Shown: one piece after another, positions 1 through 6,977 of the stretch
Position numbering within the stretch: the stretch's first letter is position 1
Layout of the letters: each line of letters opens with the position of its first letter
Origin: Theodoxus fluviatilis
Taxonomy: Eukaryota > Mollusca > Gastropoda > Cycloneritida > Neritidae
Direction: 5' to 3'
NCBI GenBank assembly: GCA_034096865.1
Contig: JAWQFJ010014700.1
Location: 1-15,786, forward strand
Length of the DNA stretch: 15,786 nucleotides
Program-made: the position numbers and the translations under genes
Notes under the pieces: model-generated
What the model saw: only the letters and a program-made list of their open reading frames with translations
What the model was told of the DNA's origin: nothing
The model's database searches: none

Positions 1-60
1 TGAAATCACCGATTATATTAATAACTGACCATTTTTACACTTACAGCCAGTGCTCAAACC

Positions 61-185
61 TTCCGTGCGTTCAAGACGACCTACCGGTAGCCTACCTACC
101 GGTGTGCCTTCTTGAACGACTCGTTATGACCATGGACGTAGTGTCCATGTTATGACCCAACGGTAGCCAAGATGGCTTCCAAGAT
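61..185. repeat. Palindromic block with CTACCGGTAG core, related to an inverted copy near 1.5 kb
   Basis: The sequence at 68-118 is an imperfect palindrome. CGTTCAAGA (68-76) pairs with TCTTGAACG (110-118), and CTACCGGTAG and CTACCGGT lie inside. A second hairpin, CATGGAC (131-137) with GTCCATG (143-149), follows. At about 170-180 a YY1-like CCAAGATGGCTTCC occurs. The same order of motifs (GTTCAAGACG, CCTACCGGTA, then AATGGCTGCC) recurs in reverse orientation at 1573-1490, so this is a dispersed repeat or the ends of one element. No coding function is seen. A plus-strand ATG at 221 opens only a 19-codon frame ending at 280. Confidence 0.5.
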
Positions 186-511
186 GCCTTCTCATCGCCG
201 CGGATTGCGCTTCTTACCAAATGAGTAAACCAGCAGCTGCAGACTGCTTGTTTCGTGTGGAAGATGATAAATTACGTTAAGTTGCAGCTGTACATGAAGG
301 CTCGGCACCGCTCAAATAGAAAATTATGTCAAAACGACAGTGTTGACTTGGTGTACGCAAGAATAGTTCGATGCTCTCTTCAAGGGAGGTTACACCACTA
401 ACCAAGGGCAAATGTAAGAAATAAGAGTTGCTTCCCTTGAAATTGTTTTGCCATCTGTCATGGAAAAGTTTGCTCACATCTTGCCCGGTAATTATTTCAG
501 AGCAGTTATTC
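186..511. other. Stretch with no supported feature
   Basis: Mixed-composition sequence with only short open frames, the longest being 66 codons on the minus strand (477-277). That frame has no recognisable domain, no codon signature and no splice context that I can support. It separates the palindromic block from the TGACCTT-rich repeat. Confidence 0.4.
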
Positions 512-999
512 TTTTAACAAGAAGGGCAAAGCCCATGCGACTCACATGCTTGACCTTGACCTTTATATGACCTTGACCTTCAGGTGACCTTCAAGGTCAA
601 GGTCAAACAACTAAACCTACCAATGACATCATACACAAAGAAATGCTTTACACATTTCTCCTACCAAAATACATGTGACCTTGACCCAAGGTCAAGGTCA
701 TCCAAGGTCATGCAACACAAAGCTGTTAATTCAAGACATAGGAAGCACAATGGTGTTTATTGGCACTTTCTACCATGAGATATAGTCACTTTTAGTGGTT
801 CACTACCCCATTTTGGTCACATTTCATAAGGGTCAAAGTGACCTTGACCTTGATGATATGTGACCAAATGTGTCTCATGATGAAAGTATAACATGTGCCC
901 CACATAATTATTAAGTTTGAAACAGTTATCTTCCATAGTTCAGGGTCAAGGTCACTTCAAAATATGTATACAATCCAACTTTGAAGAGCTCCTGTGACC

Positions 1000-1020
1000 T
1001 TGACCTTGAAGCAAGGTCAA
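1000..1020. repeat. Perfect 9-bp hairpin made of nuclear-receptor half-sites, copy 1
   Basis: TTGACCTTG pairs with CAAGGTCAA around an AAG loop. The same hairpin with the same upstream context (CTCCTGTGACC) recurs at 1163-1183, showing an internal duplication in the TGACCTT-rich repeat. Confidence 0.8.
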
Positions 1021-1162
1021 CCAAACTGGTATCAAAAGATAGGGCTTGCCTTGACCTATATACCACTTGTAGCTGAGGTCGCCATTCTCAATAACGTGGG
1101 AGAAAATTGGGAAAATGTGAAAAATGACTGTTTTTGAGACCACATTTATGGCTCCTGTGACC

Positions 1163-1183
1163 TTGACCTTGAAGCAAGGTCAA
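1163..1183. repeat. Perfect 9-bp hairpin made of nuclear-receptor half-sites, copy 2
   Basis: Second copy of the hairpin at 1000-1020, in the same orientation and 163 bp downstream. Stem and loop are identical, and the match extends upstream through GCTCCTGTGACC. Confidence 0.8.
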
Positions 1184-1489
1184 GTCACTATGTATGTTTT
1201 TTGAGGCCTTGTCATCATACACCATCATGCCACATTTGGTGTTGATAGACTTAATAGTCTCCGAGAAAAATCCAACGTTTAAGTTTTTTACGGACGCCCG
1301 GACGCCCGGACGGACGGACGACACGGCTCAGTACATAGACTCACTTTTGCTTCGCATGTGAGTCAAAAAAGAAAAGTACAATATCAGCCTAACTTCTTGT
1401 AACGTCTCACATAGGCTGGGTAATAATCACAGGTCGAAATGTGTGCCACAGAGCATATTTGTGATGACGACTTTCTTCCTTTCCCCGAA

Positions 1490-1575
1490 GGCAGCCATTT
1501 TGGCTTTACACACGCAACGGCTCTCCGGCGTGGTACGTACCGGTACGTACCGGTAGGCGTCTTGAACACGCCTCG
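1490..1575 (-). repeat. Inverted related copy of the 61-185 block, with doubled GGTACGTACC palindrome
   Basis: On the minus strand this reads GTGTTCAAGACGCCTACCGG, then two abutting GGTACGTACC palindromes (1532-1541 and 1542-1551), then a YY1-like AAAATGGCTGCC (about 1494-1505). The order matches the block near 68-185 on the plus strand. Open frames of 65-77 codons cross it on both strands, but none shows a recognisable protein. Confidence 0.5.
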
Positions 1576-1660
1576 GACAACGCAAACAAAACACACTACA
1601 GGGAGTGTTCCCGTCACGCATCAAAACTCAATCGTTTCGCTATCTGCTCTGGTATGGTAA

Positions 1661-1931
1661 GCCGGTGTCGCGAAATATTTTATCCCTGTGATATTTTATG
1701 GCGGAAGTGCTTCTCCGCATGCGCGAAATTGGGTGCGAAAATAAAAATTAATGTTAGTCTTTCCAACTTTCACGTCACTGTTTGCTACATTAGCAACACT
1801 GTTTTTACACTGGTTTGATCAATTCAGTGGTTTAAATCATGGCATGCAGATTGTTGTACACAATTTCGCGCATGCGCAGAAGCACTTCCGCCATAAAATA
1901 TCACAGGGATAAAATATTTCGCGACACCGGC
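1661..1931. mobile_element. 271-bp MITE with 71-bp terminal inverted repeats
   Basis: The arms at 1661-1731 and 1861-1931 are reverse complements over 71 bases with a single mismatch (CTCCGC against CTGCGC). They start GCCGGTGTCGCGAAATATTT. The 129-bp core (1732-1860) has no open frame. TA dinucleotides flank the element (1658-1659 and 1932-1933) with one extra A on the left, so a Tc1/mariner-type TA duplication is possible but not proven. The near identity of the arms suggests a fairly recent insertion or pairing-driven correction. Confidence 0.85.
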
Positions 1932-2019
1932 TAGGCCGAGAAACCAACATCTAAATCAGTATTAGTTTATACATTTTCTGTCTATGGTGATGTCCGCTAG
2001 GAAGAAAAGCGTTACATAG

Positions 2020-2222
2020 ACTCTCAAGCCCGATGGGCGGGCTCGATCCATACCCTGAGGGTTGGGGGTAATCGCGTCTCCCTACGCGATTCTAAGAGGC
2101 GAATAACCAGGGACATCGGGACTTGATTGCTGACTCGGAACTATTCTAGTGGTTTTCGTGCTCAGTTGCCTTACTTAGCCCACAAAGGCTGATAGGCCGT
2201 AAAACTCCATCCATCCATACCA
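2020..2222 (+). repeat. Hairpin-rich SINE-like repeat with an ATCC-type tail
   Basis: Three perfect small hairpins follow one another: AGCCCG/CGGGCT (2027-2043), ACCCT/AGGGT (2052-2062) and AATCGCGT/ACGCGATT (2070-2091, loop CTCCCT). The loop side of the first contains GGCTCGATCC, close to a pol III B box (GGTTCGANNCC). The stretch ends GGCCGTAAAACTCCATCCAT, resembling the simple-repeat tail of a SINE or LINE. A convincing A box is not seen, so the SINE call is tentative. It could instead be a structured part of a larger repeat. Confidence 0.35.
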
Positions 2223-2502
2223 GTTGACAAAGGACCAACTTGATCCAAAATTGAGGAACATTCAGCCAACGAGTGCCGCGGACATATTTAATTAATTATG
2301 TTGTATTCGGAACATCGGCAAACACGTTGGAAGAGTTTAAGAATTATAGGTCTTTGAAAGCGCATAGTTTCCTCATATGAGAATTTGTGGGAGATGTCTG
2401 CTCATTTTCGCCGGGTGTGTCTTGAAGGTCAGAGCTCTTACATGCATGTAATGATGTATTTAAAAAAGTCCATCCTCTTCATCTGGCTTCGGTCACCCTT
2501 TG
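2223..2502. other. Stretch with no supported feature
   Basis: AT-rich sequence between the SINE-like repeat and the THAP fragment. I see no coding, repeat or regulatory signal that I can support. Confidence 0.4.
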
Positions 2503-2632
2503 CACAATCGGACCTTGATTGGTTTTCGGTGATGGTATACGATAGTAGGAGCTTTTGACTCCTCTTTATTTGTCTTTTGTTGGTTACTAAAACAATCTTT
2601 CACGCAGCAAGAAGTCGGCATGGTTGCATGTC
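2503..2632 (-). pseudogene. N-terminal fragment of a THAP-type zinc finger
   Basis: From the ATG at 2632 the minus strand reads MPTSCCVKDCFSNQQKTNKE and then about 20 more residues before a stop. THAP domains begin at the protein N-terminus with MPxxCxxxxC and a basic loop, then a conserved P and W, and finally CxxH. The first cysteine pair is present. The W, the CxxH pair and the AVPTIF-like end are absent. It may be a first exon (the sequence runs into GGGTGACC, a weak donor) or a remnant of a P-element/THAP-containing transposon. Upstream in-frame residues (to 2690) do not look like THAP sequence. No partner exon is visible in the window. Confidence 0.45.
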
Positions 2633-2819
2633 TACCGAAGCACAGCTTAGCAGACAGCGCTCGACCTCTTACCAACATGGCTGAAAGCACGTGGCTTCTA
2701 CAAATAACTCCGAAAGTGACGACAATGCGTCTCCGGCCAATACTATTTTTTAAATCGAATTCCTCATTCTCATTACATGCAGTCTTGAACTTGAAGATCT
2801 GTTAAGAATTGTAACGTCA

Positions 2820-3560
2820 AGAAAAATAAACAATCAAGAATCCGTCTGTTTATCCTTCGAATATTATGCTGTGCTCTACACTACAGACACTCTAGAGAAG
2901 CTTTTACGGTTTTAGTTTTACACAGCGTTCAACGGGTTACTTTACACGCGCTTCAAGTTCAAGGCTGCACTGGGAACACCTACGACTCCTCCTAATCGCC
3001 GGGACAGAACCGCAAACACAGTGGCTGCCTGCGACTGACCAAGAAAGACTCACTTACCGCACCAGAAGATCCTTGCCGTACACACAGTCGGTTCTTGCTC
3101 TTTCTAGACAGACATTTAATAACGTCTTCTATGCGAAGGCTGTGTGTGAACTGTTGGACGCCATGTTGAACTGTTACAAATCGATCTTCACCTTGAAGCA
3201 GCAGCAGGGTCAACTTCAACACAGCCTGTAGGAGTGACCTCCCTCATCAGTCGTCAGCTTCCACAGCATTCTGCTGACTAATTCTGAATCCCCCGGACCC
3301 TCTGCATCCTGACAATGCAGAAATCGCCTCCACCCCTTCTCACAGACAAAGGGGGAAAGCATGAAGCTAGGCAGAGCGCCTTTCACACGTCTCCCATTGG
3401 TCAGATTAAACACGTGGTAGTATCTTTGCTGATTAATATTCATGATTTGGGGAATACCTGACCTACTTCTTCCGATTGGTTTGTTGAATGAGAGGCCATT
3501 TCCTCCCACTAAATCAACAGTGTACAGTGTACAATTGAGTGTACAGAACGAAAGTTGCAC
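2820..3560. other. Unclassified stretch with a weak candidate first exon on minus
   Basis: No recognisable protein. On the minus strand the open frame 3222-2992 runs into a consensus donor, GTAAGTG, at 3057-3051. Upstream there is AACATGGCGTCC (about 3160) and CCAAT-like boxes (near 3395 and 3475), so a promoter and first exon could lie here. A 114-codon minus frame (3560-3216) has no domain I recognise. GTGTACA occurs three times near 3522-3545. All of this is weak and could be chance. Confidence 0.2.
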
Positions 3561-3672
3561 TCCATACTAAGTGACATTGACATCAAGAAGGAAAGTGTCA
3601 TGACATTGTTGAAGTCTCTTGATGTGTCACCAGGTCCAGACAATGTGCATCCTAAAATACCGAGAGAGCTAG
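3561..3672 (+). pseudogene. Reverse transcriptase fragment A (before the finger domain)
   Basis: The frame from 3561 gives residues such as LKSLDVSPGPDNVHPKIPRE, the conserved region just before the reverse transcriptase core in CR1/L2/Jockey-type elements. It ends at GAGCTAG, where the TA-flanked MITE begins. The same codons resume after the MITE at 4042 with no lost base once one TA (or CTAG) is removed. Upstream sequence shows no endonuclease, so the 5' truncation point is near 3500-3560. Confidence 0.75.
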
Positions 3673-4041
3673 TGTCATATCCTAGACCGTAGAGTATCCT
3701 AAAACGTAGAGCGTGACCTACTTGCATGTTATTAACATGACGTGTTCACCCGCCAAATCTTGTGATTGGACAATGTCCTGCAGAGATGACTTTCCCCCGC
3801 CTACTCTTGTGATCTTAACTGTGATTAGCCGGTTGTAACGGTGAGCGTTTTATGAAATCTCGGACCCCAAGATTGTTGTCTTTGCAGAGTGTGATTACAC
3901 AAACATTTGTAGAGGAAAGTACCATTTGATCGGGTAATAAGGTGAAAGAAAACGATGAAAACCCATATTTCGTCATGTTAATAATATGCAAGTAGGTCAC
4001 GCTCTACGTTTTAGGATACTCTACGGTCTAGGATATGACAC
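3672..4041. mobile_element. 370-bp MITE inserted in the retrotransposon, TA-flanked, with 71-bp inverted arms
   Basis: The arms at 3672-3742 and 3971-4041 start GTGTCATATCCTAGACCGTA and are reverse complements over 71 bases with one mismatch. The flanks read CTAG on both sides (3669-3672 and 4041-4044). Because C and G belong to either arm or flank, the duplication is TA (Tc1/mariner-like) or CTAG (a 4-bp superfamily). Removing the insert and one duplication restores the interrupted reverse transcriptase codons, which proves an insertion. The core (3743-3970) is non-coding. Confidence 0.9.
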
Positions 4042-4322
4042 TAGCAGAGGAACTGTCTGAGCCTCTGCACATATAAAAAAATTCTATAGAAATTTCTATA
4101 GAATTCTATAGATTTCTATAGAATTCTATAGGATTCTATTTACGTAGAAATCTATAGAAATCTATAGAAATTTCTATAGAATTCTATAGAATGCTATAGA
4201 TTTCTATAGAATTCTATAGAAATCTATAGAAATTTCTATAGAAAATTTTTATATGACCACTGTGTTTAGAACATCATTGTGAGGGTATCTTGCCAAGACA
4301 ATGGAAGGATGCAAATGTAACC
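4041..4322 (+). pseudogene. Reverse transcriptase fragments B and C, on both sides of the palindrome array
   Basis: Codons at 4041-4070 encode ELAEELSEPLHI-like residues, using the G of the preceding codon. After the array, 4262-4322 encodes RTSL, then after a one-base loss GILPRQWKDANVT. This is the usual stretch leading to the PIFKKG block of CR1/L2 reverse transcriptases. The frame ends at the MULE junction near 4322, and the next block (FKKG) is found at 6184. The frameshift and the inserts show that this copy has no function. Confidence 0.7.
4071..4254. repeat. Array of CTATAG-centred palindromes inserted in the retrotransposon
   Basis: There are 14 exact CTATAG hexamers, mostly within TTCTATAGAA or TTTCTATAGAAA, spaced about 10-14 bases apart, plus one degenerate unit near 4135-4147. 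The array ends are themselves inverted: CATATAAAAA on the left and TTTTTATATG on the right. It separates reverse transcriptase residues EPLHI from RTSL, so it was inserted into or grew inside the retrotransposon. Every unit is self-complementary, so the whole array can fold on itself. Confidence 0.85.
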
Positions 4323-4344
4323 GGATATTATTATTGATACAGAA

Positions 4345-4560
4345 AAAAAGATGGTTTTACAATATAAAAATAAAAGATTCAGCCAGAAAACAGAAATCAG
4401 ACAAATAATTTATTTTAGCAGAAAAAGAAATACATTTACCAGAAGAACACACTGTAAATGCATTTGCCAGAAGAATAAATGGTTTTCCCAGAAAATATAA
4501 TGGTTTTACCACAAAATTGCTCATCAGAAAAAAAACTGGATTACCACAAAAATACATTAA
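4345..4560. repeat. MULE left subterminal repeats (ACCAGAAAA motif)
   Basis: Loose reiteration of AATGGTTTTACCAGAAAA-like units in an AT-rich context. It mirrors the right subterminal region in reverse complement, as in MULE or foldback elements whose ends carry many transposase-binding motifs. The binding role is inferred. Confidence 0.6.
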
Positions 4561-4574
4561 AATCACACCATGGG

Positions 4575-5619
4575 CAATGGCGGAAAACAAAAATTCAAAA
4601 TCCTTCTTTATTACACTGACTGTGATTGCCACTCCCATAGGATGCATCTTTCTGTCGGCATCGAAAAACCCCAGGATCAAAAACCGGATATCCTTGCCAG
4701 ATAAGTTTGTAAGTGGCATCAGCGTGAACATTGGTGGTTTCTGCTCCAAGTTTCAGCAGGTGGGGAGTGGAGAGACACAATCTGAAAGCTGGAGCTTCGT
4801 AGTCGCAATCAAACCCACAGACAAATGCTTGATCCTCTTCTGTAGGAACAGACATCCGTTGCTTTGCCCATGCTGCCAGTTCTCCAAGAGAAATTGTGTA
4901 TTTGCCATGTTGACGCAATTTAATTGCAGCCAGATAGTTCGCCAGCTGCGTGTTGGATGGAATGGAAGTACAGCCTCTGTTGCGCAATGCTGCAAGAATT
5001 GCTCTTGGTTTTTCCAATCCGTCTTTGTAGAGAGAATCGATGACATCTGTAGTTTTGGGGTGAATTCCGCGTTCATTCTTTTCGTCCTCTGTATGATGAT
5101 GCTCTCCACTTGTATACTGAGCTACTGCCAGATCCTCAGTCCGATACAGCAAAAACATCTCAGCTGGGCAATTCCGTCTCTCCTTGCATTTGTGATACAC
5201 CTTCTTGCCATCCAACGTGTTTGTGGTCTTAACAACCACCCAGCCCTCCTGAAGCATACAACAAGCAATGTGTAAGTATCCACATTATGTTTTTCAACAA
5301 TATGTAAGTATCCACATCACGTTTTTTCAACAAAATGTAAGTATCCACATCACGTTTTTTTTTCGTGTCAATATGCAAGGCTAGTGCTTTTAGTAAAGAC
5401 TTTATCTTCCAAACATCGGAGAGGGTGGGGGTTATGTGCAAATGGTAAAAATCCTTAGGCTTCCTCATCTTTTCAACATCATCTGGCGTTGCAAACTCCT
5501 TAATCTTTTATCCATTCTTTTGCACATCCACGGCGCCGTTTTGGTGGAGGTGGTTCCCCATCTGAACTTGAAGCCAATTCGTCGTCGACAAAGGAAGCAA
5601 TTGTTTCAAATTCCTCCAT
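4575..5619 (-). pseudogene. MULE transposase remnant with FLYWCH-type zinc finger
   Basis: The likely start is the ATG at 5619 (MEEFETIASFVDDELASSSD, then a PPPPKRRR basic stretch and CAKEWIKD). A stop at 5502-5500 follows, and a one-base shift restores EFATPDDVEKM. A roughly 200-bp segment with tandem repeats then precedes 5257-4680: a FLYWCH-like finger (C24, C30, H53-H55 counted from the 5257 Met), a helical region, and VHADATYKLIWQGYPV with the first catalytic Asp (D180). A one-base insertion near 4680 shifts the frame; ILGFFDADRKMHPMGVAITV continues in the other frame to about 4575. The second Asp, the Glu and the rest of the DDE fold are missing. Such transposases cut and paste their own element; this one cannot. 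Confidence 0.82.
5271..5370. repeat. 32/33-bp tandem repeat, about three copies, inside the transposase gene
   Basis: TGTAAGTATCCACAT starts at 5271, 5303 and 5336, so the unit is 32-33 bp. It lies between the N-terminal and FLYWCH-coding parts of the transposase, within either a short intron (an acceptor-like CTTCAG is seen just before GAGGGC on the minus strand) or an insertion. Confidence 0.85.
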
Positions 5620-5684
5620 AGCCATATGACAGTCAGTTGTGCAATGGGAAAGATATAGTCTCTATGAGAATGAATTTGAACAGG

Positions 5685-5832
5685 GACTGAGTAAGACTCC
5701 ATTCAATTTGATATGAATAGAGACTGAGTAAGACTCCATTCAATTTGATGTGAATAGAGACTGAGTAAGACTCCATTCAATTTGATATGAATAGAGACTG
5801 AGTAAGACTCCATTCAATTTGATGTGAACAGT
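5685..5832. repeat. 37-bp tandem repeat, four copies, upstream of the transposase start
   Basis: GACTGAGTAAGACTCCATTC starts at 5685, 5722, 5759 and 5796, an exact 37-bp period with very few differences. It lies about 70 bp upstream of the inferred transposase ATG (minus strand), in the promoter/leader side of the element. High identity suggests recent expansion. Confidence 0.92.
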
Positions 5833-5934
5833 GAGTGAGTATATGCTTGAGTTGTAATGAATGTGTGGTCCAGACATACAGAGGTGTGTAAAACTGAACA
5901 CAGGTAACAATATTTTATTTTTCTAGTAATATGT

Positions 5935-6160
5935 ATCTAATGTTCTGAAAAAAGCATCTACTGTTCTGCAAAAAGCAAATATTTTTCTGCTGAGTATTTT
6001 TTCTTCTGCAAGTTTAATTTTTATTCTGGTAAATCAGTTGTTTTTCTGGTAAATCAGTTGTTTTTCTGGTGATCAATTTATTTTCTGGTGGTTAAATTAT
6101 TTTCTGTTACAAATATTTGTTTTTCTGATAAAACCATTATTTTTTCTGGTTGAACCACCT
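5935..6160. repeat. MULE right subterminal repeats (TTTTTCTGGT motif)
   Basis: Repeated TTTTTCTGGTAAATCAGTTG (two adjacent copies near 6035-6072) and shorter TTTTCTG/TTCTGC variants. In reverse complement they match the ACCAGAAAA units at the other end of the element. No coding potential. Confidence 0.7.
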
Positions 6161-6180
6161 ATTCTTCTAGCTCGATAAAT

Positions 6181-6942
6181 TTGTTCAAGAAAGGTGAAAA
6201 GTGTAAACCAGGAAATTACCGACCAGTGTCCCTAACAAGTATAACGTGTAAAACTATGGGAAAAGTTATAAGAGACTCACTATTTGAGCATTTGGAAAGT
6301 AACGGCATGCTAACAGAATGTCAACATGGATTATTTGTATCAAAACGATCTTCTGTTACCAACCTGCTGGGAGTCCTTGATGACTGGACTAGACGTTTAG
6401 ATAGTGGCTCCCCTGTTGATGCTATCTACCTGGATTTTTCGAAGGCTTTCGATACAGTGTGTCATGAACGCCTCCTCGCAAAGCTTAAATCATACGACGG
6501 TGTCACCGATAAGGTGATCAGGGGTTTTCTAAAAGACCGCCGTCAAAGAGTGAAACTAAATGGTACTCTATCAGATTGGGTGGAGGTTACAAGTGGAGTG
6601 CCACAAGGCAGTGTTTTAGGCCCAGTTTTTTTTAATGACCTCCCAGAAGTTGTAGAAAGCCTATGTAGCATGTACGCTGATGACACGAAAATCTACCGAT
6701 CGGTAGACACCGTTGATGACTGTGCGATGTTGCAGAAAGACCTGGATAATCTTACAGCTTGGGCTGAAAAATGGCAAATGAAATTTAATGCAGATAAGTG
6801 CCAGGTGTTACAATTTGGACATAAAAATGAAAAGCATGTGTACGATATTAAAACGTCGGACGGTGATGGCAGAGTAAAACTTAGCATTTCAAGTGTGGAA
6901 AGAGATCTGGGTGTACACATTGACAACGAGCTTAAGTTCTCC
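6181..6942 (+). pseudogene. Reverse transcriptase core, CR1/L2-like (fragment D)
   Basis: An open frame of about 257 codons covers the reverse transcriptase palm and fingers: GNYRPVSLTS (residues 11-20), LDFSKAFD with catalytic Asp (residue 85), GVPQGSVLGP (139-148) and YADD (165-168, two catalytic Asp). It then enters the thumb at ERDLGVHIDNELKFS. The frame is open because the MULE and hairpin breaks lie at its two ends; there is no true start codon (it opens at TTG). Two in-frame losses are visible: about five residues between GPV and NDLPE, where relatives have GPLLFxxYINDLP, and a few before GFLKDRRQRV. The first removes part of the strand leading to the YADD hairpin, so the enzyme would be inactive. 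Confidence 0.92.
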
Positions 6943-6977
6943 CAAAGATTATAGGTTGTGTAACCTATAATCTTTGG
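6943..6977. mobile_element. 35-bp perfect hairpin insertion with 6-bp flanking direct repeats
   Basis: The arms CCAAAGATTATAGGTT (6942-6957) and its exact reverse complement (6962-6977) enclose a GTGT loop. TTCTCC occurs at 6937-6942 and again at 6978-6983. Removing 41 bp (hairpin plus one TTCTCC) joins KFS to KHVETQTKKANKILGLVRR in one frame, the expected reverse transcriptase thumb sequence. It is either a miniature foldback element with a 6-bp target duplication or a repair/template-switch insertion. Confidence 0.85.

Larger units (their letters stand above)
512..1370. mobile_element. TGACCTTGACCTT-rich dispersed repeat with inverted terminal motifs (non-autonomous)
   Basis: This non-coding element holds 21 copies of TGACCT/AGGTCA between about 550 and 1183, mostly as TGACCTTGACCTT and its complement. 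It opens with a GGGC-AAA-GCCC hairpin (524-534) and GACTCACATGC (539-549). It closes with the reverse complement GCATGTGAGTC (1354-1364), itself part of a hairpin (GACTCAC 1338-1344 with GTGAGTC 1358-1364) preceded by a CGGACGCC/CGGA tandem tract (about 1292-1320). Repeats built like this are common in molluscan genomes. There is no transposase. Exact ends are inferred from the terminal motifs. Confidence 0.7.
4323..6180 (-). mobile_element. Decayed MULE (Mutator-like) DNA transposon inserted in the retrotransposon
   Basis: The reverse transcriptase frame stops near 4322 and resumes at 6181, leaving about 1.86 kb of foreign DNA. Both ends are AT-rich and built of the same short motif in opposite orientation: TTTTACCAGAAAA-like units on the left (about 4345-4560) and TTTTTCTGGTAAATCAG-like units on the right (about 5935-6160). 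Between them, on the minus strand, lies a MULE transposase remnant with a FLYWCH-type finger. No clean 8-10 bp target duplication is visible, perhaps because of decay. The C-terminal two thirds of the transposase is missing, so this is an internally deleted copy. Confidence 0.8.

Noticed and set aside
277..477. 66-codon minus-strand frame considered as a transposase or THAP fragment
   Set aside because: No cysteine/histidine pattern or catalytic motif could be seen.
952..1324. Two minus-strand frames of 63 and 78 codons
   Set aside because: They share LTLLQGQGHRS, which is only the translation of the repeated TGACCTTGACCTT motif.
1384..1660. 65-77 codon frames around the ACGTACCGGTACGT palindromes
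   Set aside because: Frames on both strands cross a repeat block; no protein similarity recognised.
4517..5275. 252-codon open frame on the plus strand
   Set aside because: It is the antisense shadow of the MULE transposase, whose FLYWCH and DATYKL motifs lie on the minus strand of the same DNA; the plus frame shows no domain.
5685..5832. CRISPR-like array
   Set aside because: The 37-bp units abut directly with no unique spacers, the setting is a eukaryotic transposon and no cas genes exist; this is a tandem minisatellite.
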